Assembly (NCBI RefSeq): GCF_051014685.1
Contig: NW_027478869.1
Span: forward strand, 124,001-188,000
Direction: 5' to 3'
Length of the DNA stretch: 64,000 nt
Origin: Ptiloglossa arizonensis
Taxonomy: Eukaryota > Arthropoda > Insecta > Hymenoptera > Colletidae
Below the pieces are notes generated by a model that worked only from the letters and a program-made list of their open reading frames with translations, made no database searches and was not told where the DNA came from. Position numbers and translations under genes: made by a program. Positions 39,142 to 51,900 of the stretch are shown here, in pieces. How positions within the stretch are numbered: the first letter of the stretch is position 1; each line of letters opens with the position of its first letter.

Positions 39142-40027
39142 TTGCTGATTGGTCTATCCGTTCTCGAGATATGGCAGTTTGGAGGTAAGAAACGCTTGAG
39201 AAACTCAAAATTTTCGCAGTTCTGATGCTCGCAACGAATAACTAGAACGGCCTAGGGGAAAAGTACGCATACCGTTGTACTCGGGCGAGTTTCCACTTTC
39301 AGATGCAACAGAAATTTTGCTGATTGGTCTATCCGTTCTCGAGATATGGCAGTTTGGAGGTGAGAAACGCTTGAGAAACACACAATTTTCGCAGTTCTGA
39401 TGCTCGAAACGAATAACTAGAACGGCCTAGGGGAAAACCACGCATACCGTTGTAATGGGGCGAGTTTCGACTTACAGATGCAACAGAAATTTTGCGGATT
39501 GGTCAACCCGTTCGCGAGATATGGCAGTTTGGATGTGAGAAACGCTTGAGAAACTCAAAATTTTGGCAGTTCTGATGCTCGAAACGAATAACTAGAACGT
39601 CCTAGGGGAAAACTACGCATACCGTTGTAATCGCGCGAGTTTCTACTTACAGGTGCAACAGAAATTTTGCGGATTCGTCAATCCGTTCGCGAGATATGGC
39701 AGTTTGGAGGTAAGAAACGCTTGAGAAACTCAAGATTTTCGCAGTTCTGATGCTCGAGAAGCATAACTTGAACGGCCTAGGGGAAAACCACACATACCGT
39801 TGTAATGGGGCGAGTTTCGACTTTCAGGTGCAACAGAAATTTTGCGGATTTGTCAATCCGTTCGCGAGATATGGCAGTTTGGAGGTAAGAAACGCTTGAG
39901 AAACTCAAAATTTTCGCAGTTCTGATGCTCGAAACGAATAACTAGAACGGCCTAGGGGAAAACCACGCATACCGTTGTAATCGGGCGAGTTTCGACTTTC
40001 AGGTGCAACAGAAATTTTGCGGATTGG
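39127..40027. repeat. Five-monomer block, copy 2 (of 37,200-38,100)
   Basis: Same allele order as copy 1. It ends where copy 1 reads GGTCTATCCGTTCG and copy 2 reads GGTCAATCCGTCCG. Confidence 0.82.
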
Positions 40028-40254
40028 TCAATCCGTCCGCGAGATGTGTCAGTTTGTATGTAAGAAACGCTTGAGAAACTCAAAATTTTCGCAGTTCTGT
40101 TGCTCGAAACGAATAACTAGAACGGCCTAGGGGAAAAGTACGCATACCGTTGTAATCGGGCAAGTTTCTACTTTCAGATGCAACTGAAATTTTGCGGATT
40201 GGTCAAACCGTTCGCGAGATATGGCAGTTTGGATGTGAGAAACGCTTGAGAAAC

Positions 40255-42900
40255 TCAAAATTTTGGCAGTTCTGATGCTCGAGAAGCATAACTAGAACGG
40301 CCTAGGGGAAAAGTACTCATACCGTTGTAATCGGGCGAGCTTCTACTTTCAGGTGCAACAGAAATTTTGCGGATTGGTCTATCCGTTCGCGAGATATGGC
40401 AGTTTGGAGGTAAGAAACGCTTGAGAAACTCAAAATTTTCGCAGTTCTGATGCTCCCAACGAATAAGTAGAACGGCCTAGGGGAAAAGTACGCATACTGT
40501 TGTAATTCGGCGAGTTTCTACTTTCAGGTGCAACAGAAATTTTGCGGATTGGTCAATCCGTTCGCGAGATATGGCAGTTTGGAGGTAAGAAACGCTTGAG
40601 AAACTCAAAAAATTTTCGCAGTTCTGATGCTCGAAACGAATAACTAGAATGGCCTAGGGGAAAAGTACGAATACCGTTGTAATCGCGCGAGTTTCTACTT
40701 TCAGGTGCAACAGAAATTTTGCGGATTCGTCAATTCGATCGCGAGATATGGCAGTTTGGAGGTAAGAAACGCTTGAGAAACTCAAAATTTTCGCAGTTCT
40801 GATGCTCGCAACGAATAAGTAGAACGGCCTAGGGGAAAAGTACGCATACCGTTGTAATCGGGCGAGTTTCTACATTCAGAGGCAACAGAAATTTTGCTGA
40901 TTGGTCAATCCGTTCTCGAGATATGGCAGTTTGGAGGTAAGAAACGCTTAAGTAACTCAAAATTTTCGCAGTTCTGATGTTCGAAACGAATAACCAGAAC
41001 GGCCTAGGGGAAAAGTACGCATACGGTTGTACTCGGGCGAGTTTCCACTTTCAGATGCAACAGAAATTTTGCTGATTGGTCTATCCGTTCTCGAGATATG
41101 GCAGTTTGGAGGAGAGAAACGCTTGAGAAACACACAATTTTCGCAGTTCTGATGCTCGACACGAATAACTAGAACGGCCTAGGGGAAAACCACGCATACC
41201 GTTGTAATGGGGCGAGTTTCGACTTTCAGGTGCAACAGAAATTTTGCGGATTTGTCAATCCGTTCGCGAGATATGGCAGTTTGGAGGTAAGAAACGCTTG
41301 AGAAACTCATAATTTTCGCAGTTCTGATGCTCGAAACGAATAACTAGAACGGCCTAGGGGAAAAGTACGCATACCGTTGTAATTGGGCGAGTTTCGACTT
41401 TCAGGTGCAACAGAAATTTTGCGGATTCGTCAATCCGTTCTCGAGATATGGCAGTTTGGAGGTGAGAAACGCTTGAGAAACTCAAAATTTTCGCAGTTCT
41501 GATGCTCGACAAGCATAACTAGAACGGCCTAGGGGAAAAGTACGCATACCGTTGTAATCGGGCGTGTTTCAACTTTCAGATGCAACAGAAATTTTGCGGA
41601 TTGGTCAATCCGTTCGCGAGATATGGCAGTTTGGACGTAAGAAACGCTTGAGAAACTAAAAATTTTCGCAGTTCTGATGCTCGAAACGAATAACTAGAAC
41701 GGCCTAGGGGAAAAGTACGCATACCGTTGTAATCGGGCTAGTTTCTACTTTCAGATGCAACAGAAATTTTGCGGATTGGTCAATCCGTTCCCGAGATATG
41801 GTAGTTTGGAGGAAAGAAACGCTTGAGAAACTCAAAATTTTCGCAGTTCTGATGCTCGAAACGAATAACTAGAACGGCTTAGGGGAAAAGTACGCATACA
41901 GTTGTAATCGGGCGAGTTTCTACTTTCAGATGCAACAGAAAGTTTGCGGATTGGTCAATCCGTTCGCGCGATATGGCAGTTTGGAGGTGAGAAACGCTTG
42001 AGAAACTCAAAATTTTCGCAGTTCTGATGCTCGACAAGCATAACTAGAACGGCCTAGGGGAAAAGTACGCATACCGTTGTAATCGCTCGAGTTTCTACTT
42101 TCAGGTGCAACAGAAATTTTGCGGATTCGTCAATCCTTTCGCGAGATATGGCAGTTTGGACGTAAGAAACGCTTGAGAAACTCAAAATTTTCGCAGTTCT
42201 GATGCTCGAAACGAATAACTAGAACGGCCTAGGGGAAAGGTTCGCATACCGATGTAATCGGGCGAGTTTCTACTTTCAGGTGCAACAGAAATTTTGCGGA
42301 TTCGTCAATCCGTTCGCGAGATGTGGCAGTTTGGAGGTAAGATTCGCATGAGAAACTCAAAATTTTCGCAGTTCTGATGCTCGAAACGAATAACTAGAAC
42401 GACTTACGGGAAAAGTACGCATACCGTTGTAATCGGGCGAGTTTCTACTTTCAGAGGCAACAGAAATTTTGCGGATTGTTCAATCCGTTCGCGAGATATG
42501 GCTGTTTGGAGGTGAGAAACGCTTGAGAAACTCAAAATTTTCGCAGTTCTGATGCTCGACAAGCATAACTAGAAGGGCCTAGGGGAAAAGTACACATACC
42601 GTTGCAATTGGGCGTGTTTCTACTTTCAGATGCAACAGAAATTCTGCGGATTGGTCTATCCGTTCGCGAGATATGGCTGTTTGGAGGTAAGAAACGCTTG
42701 AGAAACTCAAAATTTTGGCAGTTCTGATGCTCGAAACGAATAACTAGAACGTCCTAGGGGAAAAGTACGCATACCGTTGCAGTCGCGCGAGTTTCTACTT
42801 TCAGGTGCAACAGAAATTTTGCGGATTCGTCAATCCTTTCGCGAGATATGGCAGTTTGGATGAAAGAAACGCTTGAGAAACTCAAAATTTTCGCAGTTCT
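40255..42900. repeat. 31-monomer-offset duplication, copy 1
   Basis: Matches 45,684-48,154 at an offset of 5,429 bp (31 monomers plus four inserted bases), falling by 175 bp after about 42.54 kb. About six substitutions were counted by eye over the first 2.3 kb, so identity is near 99.7%. Shared markers include CTCGAGAAGC with GCGAGCTTC, CTCCCAACG, GCTTAAGTAAC, GAAACTAAAAATTTT, TTCCCGAGATATGGTAG, GTAATCGCTCGAG and GGTAAGATTCGCATGAG. Confidence 0.9.
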
Positions 42901-44049
42901 GACGCTCGACAAGCATAACTAGAACGGCCTAGGGGAAAAGTACGCATACCGTTGTAATCGCGCGAGTTTCTACTTTCAGGTGCAACAGAAATTTTGCGGA
43001 TTCGTCAATCCTTTCCGAAGATATGGCAGTTTGGATGTAAGAAACGCTTGACAAACTCAAAATTTTGGCAGTTCTGATGCTCGAAACGAATAACTAGAAC
43101 GGCCTAGGGGAAAGGTTCGCATACCGATGTAATCGGGCGAGTTTCTACTTTCAGATGCAACAGAAAGTTTGCGGATTGGTCAATCCGTTCGCGCGATATG
43201 GCAGTTTGGAGGTGAGAAACGCTTGAGAAACTCAAAATTTTCGCAGTTCTGATGCTCGACAAGCATAACTAGAACGGCCTAGGGGAAAAGTACGCATACC
43301 GTTGTAATCGCTCGAGTTTCTACTTTCAGGTGCAACAGAAATTTTGCGGATTCGTCAATCCTTTCGCGAGATATGGCAGTTTGGACGTAAGAAACGCTTG
43401 AGAAACTCAAAATTTTCGCAGTTCTGATGCTCGAAACGAATAACTAGAACGGCCTAGGGGAAAGGTTCGCATACCGATGTAATCGGGCGAGTTTCTACTT
43501 TCAGGTGCAACAGAAATTTTGCGGATTCGTCAATCCGTTCGCGAGATGTGGCAGTTTGGAGGTAAGATTCGCATGAGAAACTCAAAATTTTCGCAGTTCT
43601 GATGCTCGAAACGAATAACTAGAACGACTTACGGGAAAAGTACGCATACCGTTGTAATCGGGCGAGTTTCTACTTTCAGAGGCAACAGAAATTTTGCGGA
43701 TTGTTCAATCCGTTCGCGAGATATGGCTGTTTGGAGGTGAGAAACGCTTGAGAAACTCAAAATTTTCGCAGTTCTGATGCTCGACAAGCATAACTAGAAG
43801 GGCCTAGGGGAAAAGTACACATACCGTTGCAATTGGGCGTGTTTCTACTTTCAGATGCAACAGAAATTCTGCGGATTGGTCTATCCGTTCGCGAGATATG
43901 GCTGTTTGGAGGTAAGAAACGCTTGAGAAACTCAAAATTTTGGCAGTTCTGATGCTCGAAACGAATAACTAGAACGTCCTAGGGGAAAAGTACGCATACC
44001 GTTGCAGTCGCGCGAGTTTCTACTTTCAGGTGCAACAGAAATTTTGCGG
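41930..44049. repeat. Tandem seven-monomer repeat, period 1,225 bp
   Basis: 41,930-42,824 matches 43,155-44,049 at 1,225 bp. Markers are CAGAAAGTTTGCGG, GTAATCGCTCGAG, GGTTCGCATACCGATG, GGTAAGATTCGCATGAG, AGAAGGGCC and GTTGCAGTCGCGCG. The matching tract is about five monomers of the seven-monomer offset. Confidence 0.85.
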
Positions 44050-44439
44050 ATTGGTCTATCCGTTCGCGAGATATGGCAGTCTGGATGTAAGAAACGCTGG
44101 AGAAACTCAAAATTTTTGCAGTTCTGATGCTCGAAACAAATAACTAGAACGGCCTAGGGGAAAAGTACACATACCGTTGCAATTGGGCGTGTTTCTTCTT
44201 TCAGATGCAACAGAAATTTTGCGGATTGGTCTATCCGTTCGCGAGATATGGCTGTTTGGAGATAAGAAACGCTTGAGAAACTCAAAATTTTCGCAGTTCT
44301 GATGCTCGAAACGAATAACTAGAACGGCCTAGGGGAAAAGTACGCATACCGTTGAAATCGGGCGAGTTTCTACTTTCAGATGCAACAGAGATTTTGCGGA
44401 TTGGACAATCCGTTCGCGTGATATGGCAGTTTGGAAGTA

Positions 44440-45690
44440 AGAAACGCTTGAGAAACTCAAAATTTTGGCAGTTCTGATGCTCGAAACGAATAACTAGAAC
44501 GTCTTAGGGGAAAAGTACGCATACCTTTGTAATCGCGCGAGTTTCTACTTCCAGGTGCAACAGAAATTTTGCGGATTCGTCAATCCTTTCGCGAGATATG
44601 GCAGTTTGGATGTAAGAAACGCTTGAGAAACTCAAAATTTTCGCAGTTCTGATGCTCGAAACGAATAACCAGAACGGCCTACGGGAAAAGTACGCACACC
44701 GTTGTAATCGGGCGAGTTTCTACTTTCAGATGCAACAGAAATTTTGCGGATTGGTCAATCCGTTCGCGAGATATGGCAGTTTGGAGGTAAGAAACGCTTG
44801 AGAAACTCAAAATTTTGGCAGTTCTGATGCTCGAAACGAATAACTAGAACGTCCTAGGGGAAAAGTACGCATACCGTTGTAATCGCGCGAGTTTCTACTT
44901 TCAGGTGCAACAGAAATTTTGCGGATTCGTCAATCCTTTCACGAGATATGGCAGTTTGGATGTAAGAAACGCTTGACAAACTCAAAATTTTCGCAGTTCT
45001 GATGCTCGACAAGCATAACTAGAACGGCCTAGGGGAAAAGTACTCATACTGATGTAATCGGGCTAGTTTCTACTTTCAGATGCAACAGCAATTTTGCGGA
45101 TTGGTGTATCCGTTCGCGAGATATGGCAGTTTGGAGGTAAGAAACGCTTGAGAAACTCAAAAAATTTTCGCAGTTCTGATGCTCGAAACGAATAACTAGA
45201 ACGTCTTAGGGGAAAAGCACGCATACCTTTGTAATCGCGCGAGTTTCTACTTTCAGGTGCAACAGAAATTTTGCGGATTCGTCAATCCTTTCGCGAGATA
45301 TGGCAGTTTGGATGTAAGAAACGCTTGAGAAACTCAAAATTTTCGCAGTTCTGATGCTCGAAACGAATAACCAGAACGGCCTACGGGAAAAGTACGCACA
45401 CCATTGTAATCGGGCGAGTTTCTACTTTCAGATGCAACAGAAATTTTGCGGATTGGTCAATCCGTTCGCGAGATATGGCAGTTTGGAGGTAAGAAACGCT
45501 TGAGAAACTCAAAATTTTGGCAGTTCTGATGCTCGAAACGAATAACTAGAACGTCCTAGGGGAAAAGTACGCATACCGTTGTAATCGCGCGAGTTTCTAC
45601 TTTCAGGTGCAACAGAAATTTTGCGGATTCGTCAATCCTTTCACGAGATATGGCAGTTTGGATGTAAGAAACGCTTGACAAACTCAAAAT
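44440..45690. repeat. Seven-monomer block, copy 1 (others 48,644-49,892 and about 51,111-51,992)
   Basis: Offset 4,204 bp (24 monomers plus four bases), then 2,100 bp (12 monomers). Shared markers are ACGTCTTAGGGG with ACCTTTGTAATCGCGCG, CACACCATTG, CATACTGATGTAATCGGGC and CAGCAATTTTGCGG. At 45,159-45,170 this copy reads CAAAAAATTTTCGC where both others read CAAAATTTTGGC, a short patch from a different monomer type. Confidence 0.82.
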
Positions 45691-48154
45691 TTTGGCAGTT
45701 CTGATGCTCGAGAAGCATAACTAGAACGGCCTAGGGGAAAAGTACTCATACCGTTGTAATCGGGCGAGCTTCTACTTTCAGGTGCAACAGAAATTTTGCG
45801 GATTGGTCTATCCGTTCGCGAGATATGGCAGTTTGGAGGTAAGAAACGCTTGAGAAACTCAAAATTTTCGCAGTTCTGATGCTCCCAACGAATAAGTAGA
45901 ACGGCCTAGGGGAAAAGTACGCATACTGTTGTAATTGGGCGAGTTTCTACTTTCAGGTGCAACAGAAATTTTGCGGATTGGTCAATCCGTTCGCGAGATA
46001 TGGCAGTTTGGAGGTAAGAAACGCTTGAGAAACTCAAAAAATTTTCGCAGTTCTGATGCTCGAAACGAATAACTAGAATGGCCTAGGGGAAAAGTACGAA
46101 TACCGTTGTAATCGCGCGAGTTTCTACTTTCAGGTGCAACAGAAATTTTGCGGATTCGTCAATTCGATCGCGAGATATGGCAGTTTGGAGGTAAGAAACG
46201 CTTGAGAAACTCAAAATTTTCGCAGTTCTGATGCTCGCAACGAATAAGTAGAACGGCCTAGGGGAAAAGTACGCATACCGTTGTAATCGGGCGAGTTTCT
46301 ACATTCAGAGGCAACAGAAATTTTGCTGATTGGTCAATCCGTTCTCGAGATATGGCAGTTTGGAGGTAAGAAACGCTTAAGTAACTCAAAATTTTCGCAG
46401 TTCTGATGTTCGAAACGAATAACCAGAACGGCCTAGGGGAAAAGTACGCATACCGTTGTACTCGGGCGAGTTTCCACTTTCAGATGCAACAGAAATTTTG
46501 CTGATTGGTCTATCCGTTCTCGAGATATGGCAGTTTGGAGGAGAGAAACGCTTGAGAAACACACAATTTTCGCAGTTCTGATGCTCGACACGAATAACTA
46601 GAACGGCCTAGGGGAAAACCACGCATACCGTTGTAATGGGGCGAGTTTCGACTTTCAGGTGCAACAGAAATTTTGCGGATTTGTCAATCCGTTCGCGAGA
46701 TATGGCAGTTTGGAGGTAAGAAACGCTTGAGAAACTCAAAATTTTCGCAGTTCTGATGCTCGAAACGAATAACTAGAACGGCCTAGGGGAAAAGTACGCA
46801 TACCGTTGTAATTGGGCGAGTTTCGACTTTCAGGTGCAACAGAAATTTTGCGGATTCGTCAATCCGTTCTCGAGATATGGCAGTTTGGAGGTGAGAAACG
46901 CTTGAGAAACTCAAAATTTTCGCAGTTCTGATGCTCGACAAGCATAACTAGAACGGCCTAGGGGAAAAGTACGCATACCGTTGTAATCGGGCGTGTTTCA
47001 ACTTTCAGATGCAACAGAAATTTTGCGGATTGGTCAATCCGTTCGCGAGATATGGCAGTTTGGACGTAAGAAACGCTTGAGAAACTAAAAATTTTCGCAG
47101 TTCTGATGCTCGAAACGAATAACTAGAACGGCCTAGGGGAAAAGTACGCATACCGTTGTAATCGGGCTAGTTTCTACTTTCAGATGCAACAGAAATTTTG
47201 CGGATTGGTCAATCCGTTCCCGAGATATGGTAGTTTGGAGGAAAGAAACGCTTGAGAAACTCAAAATTTTCGCAGTTCTGATGCTCGAAACGAATAACTA
47301 GAACGGCTTAGGGGAAAAGTACGCATACAGTTGTAATCGGGCGAGTTTCTACTTTCAGATGCAACAGAAAGTTTGCGGATTGGTCAATCCGTTCGCGCGA
47401 TATGGCAGTTTGGAGGTGAGAAACGCTTGAGAAACTCAAAATTTTCGCAGTTCTGATGCTCGACAAGCATAACTAGAACGGCCTAGGGGAAAAGTACGCA
47501 TACCGTTGTAATCGCTCGAGTTTCTACTTTCAGGTGCAACAGAAATTTTGCGGATTCGTCAATCCTTTCGCGAGATATGGCAGTTTGGACGTAAGAAACG
47601 CTTGAGAAACTCAAAATTTTCGCAGTTCTGATGCTCGAAACGAATAACTAGAACGGCCTAGGGGAAAGGTTCGCATACCGTTGTAATCGGGCGAGTTTCT
47701 ACTTTCAGGTGCAACAGAAATTATGCGGATTCGTCAATCCGTTCGCGAGATGTGGCAGTTTGGAGGTAAGATTCGCATGAGAAACTCAAAATTTTCGCAG
47801 TTCCGATGCTCGAAACGAATAACTAGAACGACTTACGGGAAAAGTACGCATACCGTTGTAATCGGGCGAGTTTCTACTTTCAGAGGCAACAGAAATTTTG
47901 CGGATTGTTCAATCCGTTCGCGAGATATGGCTGTTTGGAGGTGAGAAACGCTTGAGAAACTCAAAATTTTGGCAGTTCTGATGCTCGAAACGAATAACTA
48001 GAACGTCCTAGGGGAAAAGTACGCATACCGTTGCAGTCGCGCGAGTTTCTACTTTCAGGTGCAACAGAAATTTTGCGGATTCGTCAATCCTTTCGCGAGA
48101 TATGGCAGTTTGGATGAAAGAAACGCTTGAGAAACTCAAAATTTTCGCAGTTCT
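45684..48154. repeat. 31-monomer-offset duplication, copy 2 (one monomer missing)
   Basis: Second copy of 40,255-42,900. Near 47.96 kb the monomer that copy 1 has at about 42,541-42,715 (AGAAGGGCC, GCAATTGGGCG, AAATTCTGCGG) is absent, again exactly 175 bp. Private substitutions include AAATTATGCGG near 47,722 and TTCCGATG near 47,802. Confidence 0.9.
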
Positions 48155-48964
48155 GATGCTCGAAACGAATAACTAGAACGGCCTAGGGGAAAAGTACGCA
48201 TACCGTTGAAATCGGGCGAGTTTCTACTTTCAGATGCAACAGAAATTTTGCGGATTGGACAATCCGTTCGCGAGATATGGCAGTTTGGAAGTAAGAAACG
48301 CTTGAGAAACTCAAAATTTTCGGAGTTCTGATGCTCGAAACGAATAACTAGAACGTCTTAGGGGAAAAGTACGCATACAGTTGTAATCGGGCGAGTTTCT
48401 ACTTTCAGATGCAACAGAAAGTTTGCGGATTGGTCATTCCGTTCGCGCGATATGGCAGTTTGGAGGTGAGAAACGCTTGAGAAACTCAAAATTTTCGCAG
48501 TTCTGATGCTCGACAAGCATAACTAGAAGGGCCTAGGGGAAAAGTACGCATACCGTTGTAATCGGGCGAGTTTCTACTTTCAGATGCAACAGAAATTTTG
48601 CGGATTGGTCAATCCGTTCGCGTGATATGGCAGTTTGGAGGTAAGAAACGCTTGAGAAACTCAAAATTTTGGCAGTTCTGATGCTCGAAACGAATAACTA
48701 GAACGTCTTAGGGGAAAAGTACGCATACCTTTGTAATCGCGCGAGTTTCTACTTTCAGGTGCAACAGAAATTTTGCGGATTCGTCAATCCTTTCGCGAGA
48801 TATGGCAGTTTGGATGTAAGAAACGCTTGAGAAACTCAAAATTTTCGCAGTTCTGATGCTCGAAACGAATAACCAGAACGGCCTACGGGAAAAGTACGCA
48901 CACCGTTGTAATCGGGCGAGTTTCTACTTTCAGATGCAACAGAAATTTTGCGGATTGGTCAATC

Positions 48965-51900
48965 CGTTCGCGAGATATGGCAGTTTGGAGGTAAGAAACG
49001 CTTGAGAAACTCAAAATTTTGGCAGTTCTGATGCTCGAAACGAACAACTAGAACGTCCTAGGGGAAAAGTACGCATACCGTTGTAATCGCGCGAGTTTCT
49101 ACTTTCAGGTGCAACAGAAATTTTGCGGATTCGTCAATCCTTTCACGAGATATGGCAGTTTGGATGTAAGAAACGCTTGACAAACTCAAAATTTTCGCAG
49201 TTCTGATGCTCGACAAGCATAACTAGAACGGCCTAGGGGAAAAGTACTCATACTGATGTAATCGGGCTAGTTTCTACTTTCAGATGCAACAGCAATTTTG
49301 CGGATTGGTGTATCCGTTCGCGAGATATGGCAGTTTGGAGGTAAGAAACGCTTGAGAAACTCAAAATTTTGGCAGTTCTGATGCTCGAAACGAATAACTA
49401 GAACGTCTTAGGGGAAAAGCACGCATACCTTTGTAATCGCGCGAGTTTCTACTTTCAGGTGCAACAGAAATTTTGCGGATTCGTCAATCCTTTCGCGAGA
49501 TATGGCAGTTTGGATGTAAGAAACGCTTGAGAAACTCAAAATTTTCGCAGTTCTGATGCTCGAAACGAATAACCAGAACGGCCTACGGGAAAAGTACGCA
49601 CACCATTGTAATCGGGCGAGTTTCTACTTTCAGATGCAACAGAAATTTTGCGGATTGGTCAATCCGTTCGCGAGATATGGCAGTTTGGAGGTAAGAAACG
49701 CTTGAGAAACTCAAAATTTTGGCAGTTCTGATGCTCGAAACGAATAACTAGAACGTCCTAGGGGAAAAGTACGCATACCGTTGTAATCGCGCGAGTTTCT
49801 ACTTTCAGGTGCAACAGAAATTTTGCGGATTCGTCAATCCTTTCGCGAGATATGGCAGTTTGGATGTAAGAAACGCTTGAGAAACTCAAAATTTTCGCAG
49901 TTCTGATGCTCGACAAGCATAACTAGAACGGCCTAGGGGAAAAGTACACATACTGATGTAATCGGGCTAGTTTCTACTTTCAGATGCAACAGAAATTTTG
50001 CGGATTGGTCTATCCGTTCGCGAGATATGGCAGTCTGGATGTAAGAAACGCTGGAGAAACTCAAAATTTTTGCAGTTCTGATGCTCGAAACGAATAACTA
50101 GAACGGCCTAGGGGAAAAGTACACATACCGTTGCAATTGGGCGTGTTTCTTCATTCAGATGCAACAGAAATTTTGCGGATTGGTCTATCCGTTCGCGAGA
50201 TATGGCAGTTTGGAGGTAAGAAACGCTTGAGCAACTCAAAATTTTCGCAGTTCTGATGCTCGAAACGAATAACCAGAACGGCCTACGGGAAAAGTACGCA
50301 TACGATTGTAATCGGGCGAGTTTCTACTTTCAGATGCAACAGAAATTTTGCGGATTGGTCAATCCGTTCGCGAGATATGGCAGTTTGGAGGAAAGAAACG
50401 GCTGAGAAACTCGAAATTTTCACATTTCTGATGCTCGAAACGAATAACTAGAACGGCCTAGGGGAAAAGTACTCATACCGTTGTAATCGGGCCAGTATCT
50501 ACTTTCAGATGCAACAGAAATTTTACGGATTGGTCAATCCGTTCGCGAGATATGGCAGTTTGGAGGTAAGAAACGCATGAGAAACTCAAAATTTTCGCAG
50601 TTCTGATGCTCGAAACGAATAACTAGAACGGCCTAGGGGAAAAGTACTCATACCGTTGTAATCGGGCGTGTTTCAACTTTCAGATGCAACAGAAAGTTTG
50701 CGGATTGGTCTATCCGTTCGCGAGATATGGCAGTTTGGAGGTAAGAAACGCTTGTGAAACTCAAAATTTTCGCAGTTCTGATGCTCGAAACGAATAACTA
50801 GAACGGCTTAGGGGAAGAGTACGCATACAGTTGTAATCGGGCGAGTTTCTACTTTCAGATGCAACAGAAAGTTTGCGGATTGGTCATTCCGTTCGCGCGA
50901 TATGGCAGTTTGGAGGTGAGAAACGCTTGAGAAACTCAAAATTTTCACAGTTCTGATGCTCGAAACGAATAACTAGAACGGCCTAGGGGAAAAGTACACA
51001 TACCTTTGCAATTGGGCGTGTTTCTTCTTTCAGATGCAACAGAAGTTTTGCGGATTGGTCTATCCGTTCGCGAGATATGGCAGTTTGGAGGTAAGAAACG
51101 CTTGAGAAACTCAAAATTTTGGCAGTTCTGATGCTCGAAACGAATAACTAGAACGTCCTAGGGGAAAAGTACGCATACCGTTGTAATCGCGCGAGTTTCT
51201 ACTTTCAGGTGCAACAGAAATTTTGCGGATTCGTCAATCCTTTCACGAGATATGGCAGTTTGGATGTAAGAAACGCTTGACAAACTCAAAATTTTCGCAG
51301 TTCTGATGCTCGACAAGCATAACTAGAACGGCCTAGGGGAAAAGTACTCATACTGATGTAATCGGGCTAGTTTCTACTTTCAGATGCAACAGCAATTTTG
51401 CGGATTGGTGTATCCGTTCGCGAGATATGGCAGTTTGGAGGTAAGAAACGCTTGAGAAACTCAAAATTTTGGCAGTTCTGATGCTCGAAACGAATAACTA
51501 GAACGTCTTAGGGGAAAAGTACGCATACCTTTGTAATCGCGCGAGTTTCTACTTTCAGGTGCAACAGAAATTTTGCGGATTCGTCAATCCTTTCGCGAGA
51601 TATGGCAGTTTGGATGTAAGAAACGCTTGAGAAACTCAAAATTTTCGCAGTTCTGATGCTCGAAACGAATAACCAGAACGGCCTACGGGAAAAGTACGCA
51701 CACCATTGTAATCGGGCGAGTTTCTACTTTCAGATGCAACAGAAATTTTGCGGATTGGTCAATCCGTTCGCGAGATATGGCAGTTTGGAGGTAAGAAACG
51801 CTTGAGAAACTGAAAATTTTGGCAGTTCTGATGCTCGAAACGAATAACTAGAACGTCCTAGGGGAAAAGTACGCATACCGTTGTAATCGCGCGAGTTTCT

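Larger units (their letters stand above)
37201..50560. repeat. Zone C: AGGTGCAAC / TTCGTCAATCC subfamily
   Basis: Most monomers carry CAGGTGCAAC, GGATTCGTCAATCC, CGCGCGAG, TTTTGGCAG and AACGTCCTAGG or AACGTCTTAGG alleles. The left part (37.2-41.1 kb and its copy near 46.5 kb) adds TTGCTGATTGG, CTCGAGATATGG and GGGGCGAGTTTCGAC. All four copies of the two-base insertion in the first A-run occur here, at 38.3, 40.6, 45.16 and 46.0 kb. It contains a 31-monomer duplication and nested 7-, 11- to 14- and 24-monomer ones. Confidence 0.65.

Noticed and set aside
47723..47944. Plus-strand open frame of 73 codons
   Set aside because: It is one of several plus-strand frames made of the same repeat; it opens only because point changes in these monomers remove the usual stops.
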